Shown here piece by piece: positions 48,554-58,462 of a stretch of DNA of 64,000 nucleotides. Source of the stretch: Spirochaeta thermophila DSM 6192 (GTDB lineage Bacteria > Spirochaetota > Spirochaetia > Winmispirales > Winmispiraceae); assembly GCF_000147075.1 (NCBI RefSeq), contig NC_014484.1, positions 558,001 through 622,000 of the forward strand. Reading direction: 5' to 3'. A program made the translations under genes and the position numbers. How positions within the stretch are numbered: the stretch's first letter is position 1; each line of letters begins with the position of its first letter. Below the pieces are notes generated by a model. The model had not been told where the DNA came from. It saw only the letters and a list, made by a program, of their open reading frames with translations, and ran no database searches.

Positions 48554-50086
48554 ATGCAGGTGGTGAGTTTCCTTCCCTGGGGATATGAGGGGATCGTGGT
48601 ACGGGTGGAGGTGGATATCAGGAAGGGGATACCGGGGGTCGAGGTGGTGGGGTTCGCCGGAACGGCGGTGAAGGAGGCGCGGGAGAGGATCAGGGTGGCG
48701 CTCAAGAACAGTGGCTTCTCCTTTCCTCAGAAGCGCGTACTCATCAATCTCGCACCGGCGGGGTTACCCAAGAAGGGGGCCTGGTACGATCTGGCGATCG
48801 CGCTCGCCCTCCTCGCGGCTTCGGGGCAGGTGGAGGCCGCGGAGGGGGTGGTCCTGGTGATGGGCGAGTTGCGTCTTTCGGGCGAGGTCCTGCCGGTGGA
48901 AGGGGTACTGTCCAGCCTGATCGCGGCGAGGAGGGAGGGGGTGCGGGTGGCGGTTGTGCCGGCGGCGAACGTGGCCGAGGCCACGGTGGTGAAGGGGGTG
49001 CGGGTCTTCGGGGTGGGATCGCTGGAGGAGGCGGTGGAGGTGGTGGAGGCCGGGTTCCCGGAGGACCGGGAGGAGAAGGGGACGGGGGTCGGAGTCGAGG
49101 AGGAATGGGAGCACGATTTCTCCTCCTTCAAGGGACAGACCTATCTGCGTCGCGCCCTCGAGGTGGCGGCGGCCGGGGGACACCACGTCTTCCTCTTCGG
49201 GCCTCCCGGTTCGGGCAAGACCATGGGGGCCTACACCTTCCCCTCGATCCTCCCTCCCCTTTCGGAGGAGGAGCGCCTCGAGGTGCTCCAGGTCTACTCG
49301 CTCGCCGGTGAGCTCCAGAACGGCTCACGGAGGACCTACTCGAATCGGCGCCCCTTCCGAGCCCCCCACCACTCCGCCACGGTGGAGGGCATGGTGGGAG
49401 GGGGGAAGGAGGTACGTCCCGGAGAGATCTCGCTCGCTCATCAGGGTGTGCTCTTCATGGACGAGGCGCCGGAGTTTCGCGCCTCCATCCTCCAGAGTCT
49501 CCGAGAACCCATAGAGACGGGCCGCATCACCCTCTCCCGGGCCGGACACTCCTTCTGGTATCCTGCGCGTTTCCAGCTCATCCTCGCCGCCAACCCCTGC
49601 CCATGCGGCAACCTGGGGAGGGAGGGCGCGGTCTGCGCCTGCAGTGTGCAGGAGATAAAGCGCTACTGGCGGAAGATCGGGGCACCGCTCCTCGACCGCA
49701 TCGACATCCGATTCCCCGTGAGCCCGGAGTCACCCGAGGTCCTCCTCTCCGATCGTCCTGAGCCGAGCGCTGCGGTGAGGGAGCGGGTGGAGCGCGCCTG
49801 GGCCATCCAGCGGGAGCGGTTCGCAGGGAGAGAGTATTCAAGGAACGCCTCGATGACTCCGGAGGAGGTGGAGACCCACTGCCGCCTGGGAGACGAGGAG
49901 CAACGCCTGCTCCTCAAGGCGGTGGAACAGCTCTCCCTCTCCTCCCGGGCCTGCGCCTCGATCCTCAAGCTCGCACGGACCATCGCCGATCTCGAGGGGT
50001 CCGAGCGTATCCAGAAGGATCATCTCCTCGAGGCGGTGCACTACAGACGATACGGCGACATGGACTTTTTCTGGTCGGAGCTCTGA
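48554..50086 (+). CDS. comM: ComM/YifB-type AAA+ ATPase (magnesium chelatase-like)
   Basis: ComM-family proteins are hexameric branch-migration helicases that extend heteroduplex during natural transformation. The 510 residues comprise an N-terminal Lon-like domain (about 1-170, GIPGVEVVGFAGTAVKEARERI), an AAA+ core with Walker A GPPGSGKTMG near 216 and Walker B LFMDEAPEF near 305, a Cys-rich NPCPCGNLG loop near 346, and a C-terminal chelatase-like domain. The ATG at 48554 follows GGGAGG; an ATG at 48530 is an alternative. No other competence gene is in the window. Confidence 0.93.
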   Translation: MQVVSFLPWGYEGIVVRVEVDIRKGIPGVEVVGFAGTAVKEARERIRVALKNSGFSFPQKRVLINLAPAGLPKKGAWYDLAIALALLAASGQVEAAEGVVLVMGELRLSGEVLPVEGVLSSLIAARREGVRVAVVPAANVAEATVVKGVRVFGVGSLEEAVEVVEAGFPEDREEKGTGVGVEEEWEHDFSSFKGQTYLRRALEVAAAGGHHVFLFGPPGSGKTMGAYTFPSILPPLSEEERLEVLQVYSLAGELQNGSRRTYSNRRPFRAPHHSATVEGMVGGGKEVRPGEISLAHQGVLFMDEAPEFRASILQSLREPIETGRITLSRAGHSFWYPARFQLILAANPCPCGNLGREGAVCACSVQEIKRYWRKIGAPLLDRIDIRFPVSPESPEVLLSDRPEPSAAVRERVERAWAIQRERFAGREYSRNASMTPEEVETHCRLGDEEQRLLLKAVEQLSLSSRACASILKLARTIADLEGSERIQKDHLLEAVHYRRYGDMDFFWSEL

Positions 50087-50094
50087 GCGTACGC

Positions 50095-50124
50095 TTGGCA
50101 ACCCCTCGTCCTTCCCGTTATATT
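50095..50124 (+). promoter_or_regulatory. Promoter of the HtrA protease gene
   Basis: TTGGCA (50095-50100), an 18-base gap and TATATT (50119-50124). It starts 30 bases before the ATG and directly after comM. Confidence 0.65.
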
Positions 50125-50153
50125 GTAGGAGGACCACACACGAGGGAAGGCGG

Positions 50154-51371
50154 ATGATGCGCACGTTCTGGACCCGTACACTCGTCGTGATCGGAGCTGT
50201 TGGGCTCTTCCTCTTTGCGCTCGGTCTGGGGCTGGGGGTGGGGCGTTCGATGGGGGGGCGGGATGCCTCTGGGCAGTCCGAGGCGGTGCTGCCGGAGATC
50301 CCCGTGGATACCGGGGCCGAGGCGCTCATCCCCGTGGCCGAGGGGGCGGGTCGATACAGCGAGGACGAACTCGAGAACATCCGCGTGTACGAGACGAGGA
50401 ACCGCGGGGTGGTCAACATCACCACTGAGACCCTCGCCTACAACTGGTTCCTCGAGCCGGTTCCCCAGGAGGGGGTGACCGGGAGCGGGTCCATCATCGA
50501 CGCGCGGGGCTACGTGCTCACGAATTACCACGTGGTCAAGGGTGCCTACAAGGTCTTCATCTCCCTTGCCGATGGGAGTCAGTACGAGGGTGAGGTGGTG
50601 GGGGTGGATCCAGAGAACGATCTTGCGGTCCTCAAGTTCGATCCTCGAGATAAGGACCTCGTGGTGATCCCTATGGGAAGCTCCTCAGACCTCAAGGTGG
50701 GCCAGAAGGTGCTCGCCATAGGAAACCCGTTCGGACTCGAACGTACCCTCACCGTGGGGGTGGTGTCGGCCCTGGGGAGGCCCGTCAGGACCGAGGACGG
50801 CCTCATCATACAGGACATGATCCAGACCGACACCTCCATCAATCCGGGCAACTCCGGGGGGCCTCTCCTCGACTCCCGCGGCTACATGATCGGGATCAAT
50901 ACCATGATCTATTCTCCCTCGGGTGGATCGGTGGGCGTGGGGTTCGCGGTGCCGGTGGACACGGCGAAGCGGGTGGTTCCTGAGCTCATCGCCCACGGGT
51001 ACGTGGAGCGCGGGTGGATCGATATCGTCCCCGTGCAGCTCTTCCCTGCATTGGTGCGCTACGCCGATCTGTCCGTCTCGAGAGGGATTCTCGTCTCCAA
51101 GGTGGAACCGGGAAGCCCTGCGGCCGAGGCGGGTCTGAAGGGCGGTTCTCCGGACAAGGCCGTGCGCTACGGGCGGAGCATCATCTACCTGGGAGGGGAT
51201 ATCATCGTGGAGGTGGACGGCCGGGCGGTGGGGAGCCTCGCCGACCTCTACGCCGCGCTCGAGGACAACAAGCCGGGTGAGACGGTGGAGGTGAAGGTGG
51301 TACGCGATGGGAAGGTGGTGACGCTTTCCATCCCGCTCTCCAAACGACCTGAGCGTTTCAACTGGAACTAG
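50154..51371 (+). CDS. HtrA/DegP-family periplasmic serine protease
   Basis: These proteases degrade or refold damaged envelope proteins. The 405 residues start with a signal anchor (about 7-30). The trypsin-like domain has His126 (TNYHVV), Asp156 (ENDLAVL) and Ser234 (NPGNSGGPL), a complete triad. One PDZ domain follows (about 290-395, [20 protein letters not shown]). The single PDZ and N-terminal anchor are closer to DegS/HtrA-type than to DegP. uvrB starts 8 bases downstream and may be co-transcribed. Confidence 0.94.
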   Translation: MMRTFWTRTLVVIGAVGLFLFALGLGLGVGRSMGGRDASGQSEAVLPEIPVDTGAEALIPVAEGAGRYSEDELENIRVYETRNRGVVNITTETLAYNWFLEPVPQEGVTGSGSIIDARGYVLTNYHVVKGAYKVFISLADGSQYEGEVVGVDPENDLAVLKFDPRDKDLVVIPMGSSSDLKVGQKVLAIGNPFGLERTLTVGVVSALGRPVRTEDGLIIQDMIQTDTSINPGNSGGPLLDSRGYMIGINTMIYSPSGGSVGVGFAVPVDTAKRVVPELIAHGYVERGWIDIVPVQLFPALVRYADLSVSRGILVSKVEPGSPAAEAGLKGGSPDKAVRYGRSIIYLGGDIIVEVDGRAVGSLADLYAALEDNKPGETVEVKVVRDGKVVTLSIPLSKRPERFNWN

Positions 51372-51379
51372 GAGGCGGC

Positions 51380-53365
51380 ATGAGCGGTTTCAGGGTGGAG
51401 GCCCCGTTCGGGCCAGCGGGTGATCAGGGGAAGGCGATCGCCCTCCTGTCGGAGGGGGTGAAGAAGGGCTACAGGTATCAGACACTCAAAGGAGTGACGG
51501 GGTCCGGGAAGACCTTCACCATGGCGAAGATCGTGGAGGAGGTGCAACTCCCCACCCTGGTGATCTCCCACAACAAGACCCTCGCCGCCCAGCTCTACCG
51601 TGAATTCAAGGAATTCTTCCCTCACAACGCCGTGGAGTACTTCGTCTCCTACTACGACTACTACCAGCCCGAGGCCTACGTGGCCTCCAAGGATCTCTAC
51701 ATCGAGAAGGACGCCTCTATTAACGAAGAGATCGACAGGCTCAGGCTCTCGGCCACCGCGAGTCTCATGGAACGGCCCGACGTCATCGTGGTGGCGACCG
51801 TTTCGTGCATCTACGGACTGGGAAATCCCGAGCACTTCAGGGAGATGCGCGTGAGGATCGATGTGGGGCAGCACCTCGATCTGGGGATGCTCAAGCAGCA
51901 GCTCGTGAGCCTCCAGTACGAGCGAAACGATGCGGTGCTCACGCGCGGCACCTTCAGGGTGCGGGGAGAGGTCGTGGACATCTACCCCGCCTATCTCGAG
52001 CATGTCTACAGGGTGGAACTCGACTGGGACGAAGTGGTCTCCATAAAGGTGGTCCATCCCCTCACCCTGGAGGTGCTCGACGAGAGGAAGAGCCTTTTCG
52101 TCTATCCGGCGAAGCACTTCGTCCTCCCCGAGGAGCAGATCCGTAGTGCCATCCAGGGCATCCGGGAGGAGCTTGAGGAACGTTACCGGGAGCTCCTCTC
52201 CCAGAACAAGCTCGTGGAGGCCCAGCGCCTCAAGGCACGGACCGAGTACGACCTCGAGATGCTCGAGGAGATGGGCTATTGCTCCGGGATAGAGAACTAC
52301 TCGCGTCACCTTTCCGGCCGGAAGCCGGGGCAGCGTCCCGCGGTCTTGCTCGACTACTTCCCCGACAGGTTCCTCGTCTTCATCGACGAGTCGCACGTGA
52401 CCCTACCCCAGCTCAAGGCCATGTACGAGGGCGACCGCTCGAGGAAGCTCTCCCTGGTGGAGTACGGCTTCAGGCTCCCTTCGGCTCTTGATAACAGGCC
52501 CCTCAGGTACGAGGAGTTCGAGGCGATCGTGCCACAGGTGATCTATGTGTCGGCCACCCCCGAGGAGGAGGAACTCTCCAAGTCATCCCAGGTGGTGGAG
52601 CAGATCATCCGTCCCACCGGGCTCCTGGACCCGGAGGTGGAGGTGCGACCCACTGAAGGGCAGATCGACGATCTGTATGCCGAGATCAGGAAGCGGGTCG
52701 AGAAGGGCCAGCGGGTGCTGGTGACCACCCTCACCAAGAAGATGGCCGAGGATCTCACCGACTACCTGCAGTCCCTGGGGCTCAGGGTGCGGTACCTCCA
52801 TGCCGAGGTGGAGACCATAGAGCGGGTGGAGCTCCTGCGCGACCTGCGGGCAGGCGAGTTCGACGTACTGGTGGGGATCAACCTCCTCCGGGAGGGGCTC
52901 GATCTTCCTGAGGTGGCGCTGGTTGCGATCCTCGATGCCGACAAGATAGGGTTTCTGCGGTCGGCGACCTCGCTCATCCAGATCATGGGTCGGGCGGCGA
53001 GGAACGCCGAGGGCAAGGTCATCATGTACGCCGATCGGGTGACCGATGCGATGCGGGAGGCCATAGAGGAGACGAGGAGGCGTCGAACCATCCAGGAGGC
53101 CTACAACAGGGAACACGGCATCACCCCACAGACCATCCAGAAGTCGGTGCGCGACATCCTCGAGCGCAAGATGAAGGTCAAGGAAGAGGTGGAACGGAAG
53201 GAGATCGAAGTCTTGGTCCACGGATACAACATCCTCGTCCCCTCCGAGCGGAAGAAGCTCATCCAGCGCCTCGAGAAGGAGATGCTGGAGCGCGCCAAGA
53301 ACCTGGAGTTCGAGATGGCCGCGGTGATCCGGGACGAGATCGCCCGCCTCAAGGAGATGGCATGA
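51380..53365 (+). CDS. uvrB: Excinuclease ABC subunit B
   Basis: UvrB is the damage-verifying helicase-like subunit of nucleotide excision repair. The 661 residues show Walker [14 protein letters not shown] near 37, the beta-hairpin [11 protein letters not shown] near 93, the DEAD-like [10 protein letters not shown] near 335, helicase motif [11 protein letters not shown] near 538 and a C-terminal UVR motif that binds UvrC. Its stop overlaps the next start (ATGA). Confidence 0.98.
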   Translation: MSGFRVEAPFGPAGDQGKAIALLSEGVKKGYRYQTLKGVTGSGKTFTMAKIVEEVQLPTLVISHNKTLAAQLYREFKEFFPHNAVEYFVSYYDYYQPEAYVASKDLYIEKDASINEEIDRLRLSATASLMERPDVIVVATVSCIYGLGNPEHFREMRVRIDVGQHLDLGMLKQQLVSLQYERNDAVLTRGTFRVRGEVVDIYPAYLEHVYRVELDWDEVVSIKVVHPLTLEVLDERKSLFVYPAKHFVLPEEQIRSAIQGIREELEERYRELLSQNKLVEAQRLKARTEYDLEMLEEMGYCSGIENYSRHLSGRKPGQRPAVLLDYFPDRFLVFIDESHVTLPQLKAMYEGDRSRKLSLVEYGFRLPSALDNRPLRYEEFEAIVPQVIYVSATPEEEELSKSSQVVEQIIRPTGLLDPEVEVRPTEGQIDDLYAEIRKRVEKGQRVLVTTLTKKMAEDLTDYLQSLGLRVRYLHAEVETIERVELLRDLRAGEFDVLVGINLLREGLDLPEVALVAILDADKIGFLRSATSLIQIMGRAARNAEGKVIMYADRVTDAMREAIEETRRRRTIQEAYNREHGITPQTIQKSVRDILERKMKVKEEVERKEIEVLVHGYNILVPSERKKLIQRLEKEMLERAKNLEFEMAAVIRDEIARLKEMA

Positions 53366-53715
53366 GAGGGCGGGTCTTCCTCTTGGCGTGTGCCGCGCTC
53401 ATCCTCTTCTCGGGCTGCAGGGAGGACCGTGCCCTTCCGCTCGAGGTCCCGGCTTCTCCCCCTCTGAGCGAGGAGCTCCGCTGGGCCGTGGTGCAGGACG
53501 CCTATGCAAGGCTGTGGGACGCGCCTCCTCCGGGCGGTTCTGTGGTCGGTATCCTCAGGAGGGGGGACATGCTGGAGATCGTGGAAGAGGAAGGAGCGTG
53601 GTGCAGAGTGGTGAGGGGTACGGAGGAGGGCTGGGTGGGTGAAGGCCATCTCTTGCGCTACAGGATCAGACTCCAGGCCGAGACCGCTTCCCGTCGCCTC
53701 ATCGAGCGCTTTTAA
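53362..53715 (+). CDS. Small SH3-domain lipoprotein
   Basis: This 117-residue protein has a lipoprotein signal (hydrophobic stretch then LFSGC, Cys19), so it is probably membrane-anchored in the envelope. A bacterial SH3 domain follows (about 45-95). It is seen in [18 protein letters not shown], the [16 protein letters not shown] stretch and [11 protein letters not shown]3b domains often bind peptidoglycan. The ATG overlaps the uvrB stop by four bases. Function is unknown. Confidence 0.82.
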   Translation: MRGRVFLLACAALILFSGCREDRALPLEVPASPPLSEELRWAVVQDAYARLWDAPPPGGSVVGILRRGDMLEIVEEEGAWCRVVRGTEEGWVGEGHLLRYRIRLQAETASRRLIERF

Positions 53716-53749
53716 CACTCTTTGATTCCCGTCTTACACGAATTTAACA
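53711..53749 (+). promoter_or_regulatory. Candidate Pho box upstream of pstS
   Basis: Direct repeats TTAACA (53712), TTGATT (53722), CTTACA (53733) and TTAACA (53744) recur every 10-11 bases, the geometry of PhoB/PhoP-family sites. CATAGT (53762-53767) or TATATT (53774-53779) could be the -10. No good -35 is present, as expected for an activator-dependent promoter. The assignment rests on geometry and on the genes served. Confidence 0.55.
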
Positions 53750-53797
53750 TTCGAGCAGGATCATAGTACCAGATATATTTCTGACAGGAGGAACGAT

Positions 53798-54730
53798 ATG
53801 AGACGTGTTCTGTCTTTGCTTGCAGGGATCGTCCTGGCCTCCGGTTTCGTGTGGGCGGGAGGTCAGGGAGAGTCGGGGGATCTCTCCGGCACCATACGTA
53901 TTGCAGGGAGCAGCACGGTCTATCCCATCACCGTGGCGATGGCCGAGGAGTTCAACCGGATCCAGCCCGGCGTCCAGATCGCGGTGCAGTCCACCGGGAC
54001 CGGAGGAGGGTTCACGAACTTCTTCATCCCGGGGAAGACCGAGATCAACGATGCGAGCCGCCCCATCAAGGAGAGCGAGCTCGAACAGGTGCGGGCGCAG
54101 GGTGACGACGCCCTTGAGTTCCAGGTGGCGATCGATGCGGTGACCGTGGTGGTCAACCCACATGCCGACTGGGTCGACGATGTCACCATCGAGCAGCTCC
54201 GGCACATCTGGCGGCCCGATGATCCTGCCCAAAAGTGGAGCGACGTGGATCCCTCGTGGCCGGATGAGCCCTTCGAGCTCTATGGTCCCACGAGTGCCTC
54301 GGGCACCTTCGACTTCTTCACCGAGAAGGTGATGGGGGAGGAGGACCTCTCCCGGAGCGACTACCAGGGCACCGAGGAGGACAACACCATCGTCCAGGCG
54401 GTCTCCGGCTCGAAGTACGCCCTCGGGTACTTCGGTATGGCCTACTACCTGGAGAACACGAACAGGGTGAAGGCCCTCAAGGTGAACGGTGTGGCCCCTT
54501 CTCTCGAGACGGCCCGTACGTATGAGTATCCGCTCTCGAGACCCATCTTCATCTATGTGAGGAAGAGCGCCCTCGCACGGCCTGAGGTGGCGGCCTTCGT
54601 CAGGTTCTACATCGAGCGGACGAACTCCAGCCTCATAAGCGAGATAGGCTACGTGCCTGTGACCGACGAGGTGGTGAAGGAGAACCTCGCGAAGCTCGAA
54701 AAGGCCATCGCCGAGGTCTCGAAGAAGTAG
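53798..54730 (+). CDS. pstS: Phosphate ABC transporter, substrate-binding protein
   Basis: PstS binds phosphate in the periplasm and delivers it to PstCA. The 310 residues begin with a signal peptide (about 1-20, ending VWA). The phosphate loops GSSTVYP near 35, STGTGGGFTNF near 66 and GPTSASGTFDFF near 163 are visible. GACAGGAGG precedes the ATG. A GC-rich hairpin separates it from pstC. Confidence 0.96.
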   Translation: MRRVLSLLAGIVLASGFVWAGGQGESGDLSGTIRIAGSSTVYPITVAMAEEFNRIQPGVQIAVQSTGTGGGFTNFFIPGKTEINDASRPIKESELEQVRAQGDDALEFQVAIDAVTVVVNPHADWVDDVTIEQLRHIWRPDDPAQKWSDVDPSWPDEPFELYGPTSASGTFDFFTEKVMGEEDLSRSDYQGTEEDNTIVQAVSGSKYALGYFGMAYYLENTNRVKALKVNGVAPSLETARTYEYPLSRPIFIYVRKSALARPEVAAFVRFYIERTNSSLISEIGYVPVTDEVVKENLAKLEKAIAEVSKK

Positions 54731-54753
54731 TCACGCTGCGTACGAACGCCAAC

Positions 54754-54776
54754 AGGGGCGGGTGCTGCCCGCCCCT
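54754..54776 (+). other. Hairpin between pstS and pstC
   Basis: AGGGGCGGG (54754-54762), loop TGCTG and CCCGCCCCT (54768-54776) form a 9-bp stem without a T-run. It may stabilise the pstS part of the message and so raise binding protein above permease levels. This role is inferred from similar arrangements in other binding-protein operons. Confidence 0.55.
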
Positions 54777-54838
54777 ATTGATATCCCCTTCGAAATACAG
54801 TAAGAGAGAAAGAAGCGTGCATGGTTGTGTGAGGTGAT

Positions 54839-55765
54839 ATGAGTGAGATGAACTCCCCTTCCCCCCCTCCCCACAGAACCGAGCGGTGGGTGCAGAGGGT
54901 GCTCCTCTTCATGGCGGGCATGTCCGTGCTCATCACCGCAGGGATCGTCCTGGTGCTGCTCGTCGATTCCCTCTCGTTCTTCAGAGAGGTCTCTCCCCTC
55001 CACTTTCTTACCTCCACGAGGTGGAGCCCGACCATCCAGCCCTACTCCTTCGGCGTCCTGCCGCTCCTCTCGGGCACCCTCGCCTTCACCCTGTGCACCG
55101 CCCTCATCGCCCTTCCCATCGGCCTGCTCACCGCGATCTTCCTGGCCGAATACGCGCCGGAGGGCCTCAGGGCCGTGCTCAAACCTGCCCTCGAGGTGCT
55201 CGCAGGCATCCCCACGGTGGTGTACGGGTACTTCGCCCTGGTCTATGTGACTCCCTTCCTCAAGACGTACCTCTTCCCCGAGATCTCCACGTTCAATACC
55301 TTGAGCGCATCGATTGTGGTGGCCATCATGATCATCCCCACGGTGAGCAGCATAAGCGAGGACGCGATGCGCGCCGTGCCCCGTTCGCTCAGGTATGCCG
55401 CCTATGCCCTGGGGACCACCAAGTTCCAGACCGTGAGGACCGTGGTACTCCCCTCGGCCCTCTCCGGCATCGTCTCGTCGTTCATCCTGGGGATCTCGCG
55501 GGTGATAGGGGAGACCATGGCCGTGACCATCGCGGCGGGCAACCTTTCCCGGATGGTGAATATCTTCGATCCTGCCGAGGCCTTCCTGAGGCCCATCCAG
55601 ACCATGACCGCTGCAATGGTGGAGGTGGGGATAAGCGACGTGACGGGTGAGAGCATGGCCTACAAGAGCCTCTATGCGGTGGGGCTCGTGCTCTTCCTCT
55701 TCACGCTTGGGCTCAACCTCATCGCCGGCAGGATACGCAGGCGTTTCAGGGAGAAGTACCAATGA
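54839..55765 (+). CDS. pstC: Phosphate ABC transporter permease PstC
   Basis: PstC forms the inner-membrane channel with PstA. The 308 residues have six predicted membrane helices and the EAA-type loop RAVPRSLRYAAYALGTTKFQT near 180-200, which contacts PstB. EVLAGIPTVVYGYFAL near 119 is characteristic of Pst permeases. The stop overlaps the pstA start by four bases. Confidence 0.96.
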   Translation: MSEMNSPSPPPHRTERWVQRVLLFMAGMSVLITAGIVLVLLVDSLSFFREVSPLHFLTSTRWSPTIQPYSFGVLPLLSGTLAFTLCTALIALPIGLLTAIFLAEYAPEGLRAVLKPALEVLAGIPTVVYGYFALVYVTPFLKTYLFPEISTFNTLSASIVVAIMIIPTVSSISEDAMRAVPRSLRYAAYALGTTKFQTVRTVVLPSALSGIVSSFILGISRVIGETMAVTIAAGNLSRMVNIFDPAEAFLRPIQTMTAAMVEVGISDVTGESMAYKSLYAVGLVLFLFTLGLNLIAGRIRRRFREKYQ

Positions 55766-56664
55766 GAGAGACCACGGGGCGTGCTCCTCACACTCCCACG
55801 CTGTGGCACAGCGTGGGGGCTGAGCGGATCAAGGACAGGATCTTCCTTGGAGTGGCCTTCCTCGCCACGGTGTGGGGACTCCTCTCGCTCGCGGGGCTCC
55901 TGGTCTACGTGTTCTCGGATGCTATAGGGTGGCTCGACTGGCAGTTCCTCACGAGTCCGCCGTCGCGCTTCCCCGAGAAGGCGGGGGTGGGGCCGGTCCT
56001 CGCAGGCTCGTTCTACCTTATCGTCCTGGTGGGGGTTATGGTCTTCCCGTTCGGCGTGGGGGCTGCGATCTACCTGGAGGAATACGCCAGGGAGGGGAGG
56101 CTCACGCGCCTCATCGAGACGAACATCGCGAACCTGGCGGGGGTGCCCTCCATCGTGTACGGGCTCCTCGGTCTGGGGGTGTTCGTGGGTGTGATGCACC
56201 TGCCCATCGGGTGCCTGCTCGTGGCGGGCCTCACCCTCATGTTGAGGGTGCTCCCCATCGTGATCGTCTCGGCCCAGGAGGCGATCAGGGCGGTGCCCGA
56301 CTCGCACCGTTTCGCCTCGCTCGGCATGGGGACCACGCGGTGGCAGATGATCACCTCGGTGGTGCTGCCGGAGGCCTTCCCCGGGATCATGACCGGGATC
56401 ATCCTCGCCCTGGCGAACGCCATGGGTGAGACCGCACCCCTCATCATGGTGGGTGTGGCCCATTCGATCTTCACGCCTCCGAGGGGCCTGCTCTCTGCCT
56501 TTGGGGCCCTTCCGCTCCAGATCTTCGCCTGGTCCGACTATCCCAAGCCGGAGTTCCAGCACGGGGTGGTGCCGGCGGCGATCGTCGTGCTCCTGGTGAC
56601 GCTCATGTTGCTCAACGGTATTGCCGTGTATCTGCGGCACAGATTCTCCAAGCGACGGTGGTAG
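55762..56664 (+). CDS. pstA: Phosphate ABC transporter permease PstA
   Basis: This is the second Pst permease subunit. The 300 residues show six predicted membrane helices, [19 protein letters not shown] near 124 and the PstB-contact loop [20 protein letters not shown] near 174-193. The ATG overlaps pstC (ATGA), and the stop is 8 bases before pstB. Confidence 0.96.
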   Translation: MRETTGRAPHTPTLWHSVGAERIKDRIFLGVAFLATVWGLLSLAGLLVYVFSDAIGWLDWQFLTSPPSRFPEKAGVGPVLAGSFYLIVLVGVMVFPFGVGAAIYLEEYAREGRLTRLIETNIANLAGVPSIVYGLLGLGVFVGVMHLPIGCLLVAGLTLMLRVLPIVIVSAQEAIRAVPDSHRFASLGMGTTRWQMITSVVLPEAFPGIMTGIILALANAMGETAPLIMVGVAHSIFTPPRGLLSAFGALPLQIFAWSDYPKPEFQHGVVPAAIVVLLVTLMLLNGIAVYLRHRFSKRRW

Positions 56665-56672
56665 GAGGTCGT

Positions 56673-57509
56673 ATGGATCGCGAGGTGCAGTTTCAGGTGG
56701 CGGACGGCCGGTTCCGATCCGTCCCGGAGGGCAAGGAAGAGGTGATCATCGAGACCCGTGGGCTCTCGGTGTACTACGGGTATCACATGGCGCTCTACGA
56801 TATCAATCTTCCGATATATAAGAACAGGATTACGGCCTTCATCGGTCCGTCCGGGTGCGGCAAGTCGACCCTCCTTCGGTGCTTCAACCGGATGAACGAG
56901 GTGGTGGCGGACGTGCGGATCGAGGGGGAGGTTCTCTTCCACGGGAAGAATGTGTATGATCCCGATGTGGACCCCGTGCTCCTCCGCCGCAGGATCGGGA
57001 TGGTCTTCCAGCAGCCGAACCCCTTTCCCAAGAGCATCTACGACAACGTGGCCTACGGTCCCCGGATGTACGGGATAAAGGACAAGGCCACGCTCGACGA
57101 GATCGTGGAGGAGAGCCTGCGGGCGGCGGCCCTGTGGGACGAGGTGAAGGACGTGCTGGGTAAGAGTGCGCTCGCCCTCTCGGGCGGCCAGCAGCAGCGC
57201 CTCTGTATCGCCCGGACGATCGCGGTGAAGCCCGAGGTGATCCTCATGGACGAGCCGGCCTCGGCCCTGGATCCGATCTCCACGGCGAGGATCGAGGAGC
57301 TCATGCAGGAGCTCGCCCGACAGTACACCATCGTGATCGTCACGCACAACATGCAGCAGGCGGCGCGTGTCTCGGATTACACGGCTTTCATGTACCTGCA
57401 CGAGGACTGGGGGGCAGGGTATATCGAGGAGTTCGGTCCCACGCGGGAACTTTTCCTCAATCCGAAGAAGAAGCGCACCGAGGACTACATCTCGGGGAAG
57501 TTCGGATGA
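56673..57509 (+). CDS. pstB: Phosphate ABC transporter ATPase PstB
   Basis: PstB powers phosphate import. The 278 residues show Walker [10 protein letters not shown] (58-66), the Q-loop in FQQPNPFP near 110, the ABC signature LSGGQQQRL (167-175) and Walker B ILMDEP (188-193) followed by ALDP. The ATG at 56673 follows TAGGAGG. phoU does not follow it here but lies 5 kb away on the other strand. Confidence 0.97.
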   Translation: MDREVQFQVADGRFRSVPEGKEEVIIETRGLSVYYGYHMALYDINLPIYKNRITAFIGPSGCGKSTLLRCFNRMNEVVADVRIEGEVLFHGKNVYDPDVDPVLLRRRIGMVFQQPNPFPKSIYDNVAYGPRMYGIKDKATLDEIVEESLRAAALWDEVKDVLGKSALALSGGQQQRLCIARTIAVKPEVILMDEPASALDPISTARIEELMQELARQYTIVIVTHNMQQAARVSDYTAFMYLHEDWGAGYIEEFGPTRELFLNPKKKRTEDYISGKFG

Positions 57510-57633
57510 GGGGGAGGCGCTGTAGAGGAAGGTGCAGGAGAAATGAAGTAAGATGGAGACCGTTTCTTTCAGATGGGAGCATCCGTTCCACTTCCCATTT
57601 CAAAGGCCAAATCCATCGAAAGGAGAGCATACT

Positions 57634-57978
57634 ATGCATGTGCATTATGTGGAGATCGTGAGCACCTCTGTGGAGGCACAGTGTAGCTTCCTGAAGCAGG
57701 TGTATGGGCTTTCATGTGATACCATGGTGGAAGATCTCGGAAACGCCCGAGTGGCAACTATGCCGAATGGGGTACTGGTAGGTGTCCGATCTCCCCTGGG
57801 GGACCATGAGCAACCCATCGTGCGCACCTACTTCGAGGTAAGTGATATCATGGCGGCAGTGAGGAGGGCCGAGGCGGCCGGAGCGCTGATTGCATACCCT
57901 CCTACGAAACAGGGAGAGACGGGCACGTGGGCGATATGTATCCTCGACGGGATCCAGTACGGGCTGTGGCAGAAGTGA
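57634..57978 (+). CDS. VOC-family (glyoxalase-like) protein
   Basis: This 114-residue protein has the paired beta-alpha-beta-beta-beta pattern of the vicinal oxygen chelate superfamily. It starts with HVHYVEIVSTSVEAQCSFLK (first metal-side His and Glu) and contains VRTYFEVSDIMAAVRRAEAAG near 67 and DGIQYGLWQ at the end. Members include glyoxalases and antibiotic-binding proteins; the substrate is unknown. GAAAGGAGAG precedes the ATG at 57634, chosen over a frame extension that has no VOC similarity. It is separated from pstB by 124 bases. Confidence 0.8.
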   Translation: MHVHYVEIVSTSVEAQCSFLKQVYGLSCDTMVEDLGNARVATMPNGVLVGVRSPLGDHEQPIVRTYFEVSDIMAAVRRAEAAGALIAYPPTKQGETGTWAICILDGIQYGLWQK

Positions 57979-58314
57979 GCGAGAATATCTCCGCGCACTG
58001 GTCCTCATCAACGGATATACGGAGCGGCAATTCGAGCGATAGGAGTTGATATCCTCGTCTTGTGTTTGGATTGTTCTCCACTACAGAAGATTCCTGTCAC
58101 GTTCGGATACTCGGGCTCTACGCGAGGAGGCCTGCAGATCGGGGAGTGGGTGTGCGGACGGTTCTGTCTGAGACGTAATATGGACGAAGCGAAGGGGTGT
58201 CGCGTCTCTCTTGACTGGGAGTTATGGGAGCCACACCTGCTTTGTTCAGAGATATCTATCACGAGCTTGACCGAAATACAGGGATGTTACGCAGAAGGAC
58301 AGCACAGTTTTTCG
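57979..58314. other. Intergenic region without a supported gene
   Basis: This stretch is near 50% GC, lower than the flanks. A 93-codon frame (58060-58341) begins with TTG, has AGGAG only 14 bases upstream and runs into the next promoter. An antisense frame (58008-58262) is equally unconvincing. Neither resembles a known family. Degenerate remains of a former gene are possible. Confidence 0.4.
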
Positions 58315-58344
58315 TTGACAGGAGGGAAAAGAGTAAGGTAGAAT
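58315..58344 (+). promoter_or_regulatory. Promoter of the GH64 gene
   Basis: TTGACA (58315-58320), an 18-base gap and TAGAAT (58339-58344). Transcription would begin near 58351, leaving a leader of about 110 bases. Confidence 0.75.
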
Positions 58345-58352
58345 TATCTTAA

Positions 58353-58366
58353 TGATAACGCTAACA
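58353..58366 (+). promoter_or_regulatory. LacI/GalR-type operator
   Basis: The 14 bases TGATAACGCTAACA fit the LacI-family pattern TGNNANCGNTNNCA at every fixed position, with the central CG at 58359-58360. Placement directly after the -10 suits sugar-responsive repression of the glucanase gene. The regulator is not in the window. Confidence 0.65.
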
Positions 58367-58379
58367 AGCATAGCAAAAG

Positions 58380-58437
58380 AAGAGGATCCAGGCCGCCACC
58401 CGGATCCTCTTGTCCATGGCCTCCCGTCGGGAGGTCC
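58380..58437 (+). other. Two hairpins in the GH64 leader
   Basis: AAGAGGATCC (58380-58389) pairs with GGATCCTCTT (58402-58411), and CCTCCC (58420-58425) with GGGAGG (58429-58434). Neither has a T-run. They may protect the mRNA 5' end or regulate translation; the second hairpin ends about 25 bases before the start codon. Confidence 0.5.
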
Positions 58438-58462
58438 ATACCTTTGATATGAGAGGAAGGAG

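Noticed and set aside
58060-58341. 93-codon Trp/Cys-containing frame before the glucanase promoter
   Set aside because: TTG start with a poorly spaced ribosome site, overlap with the next promoter and an equally long antisense frame; a decayed gene is possible but not supported.
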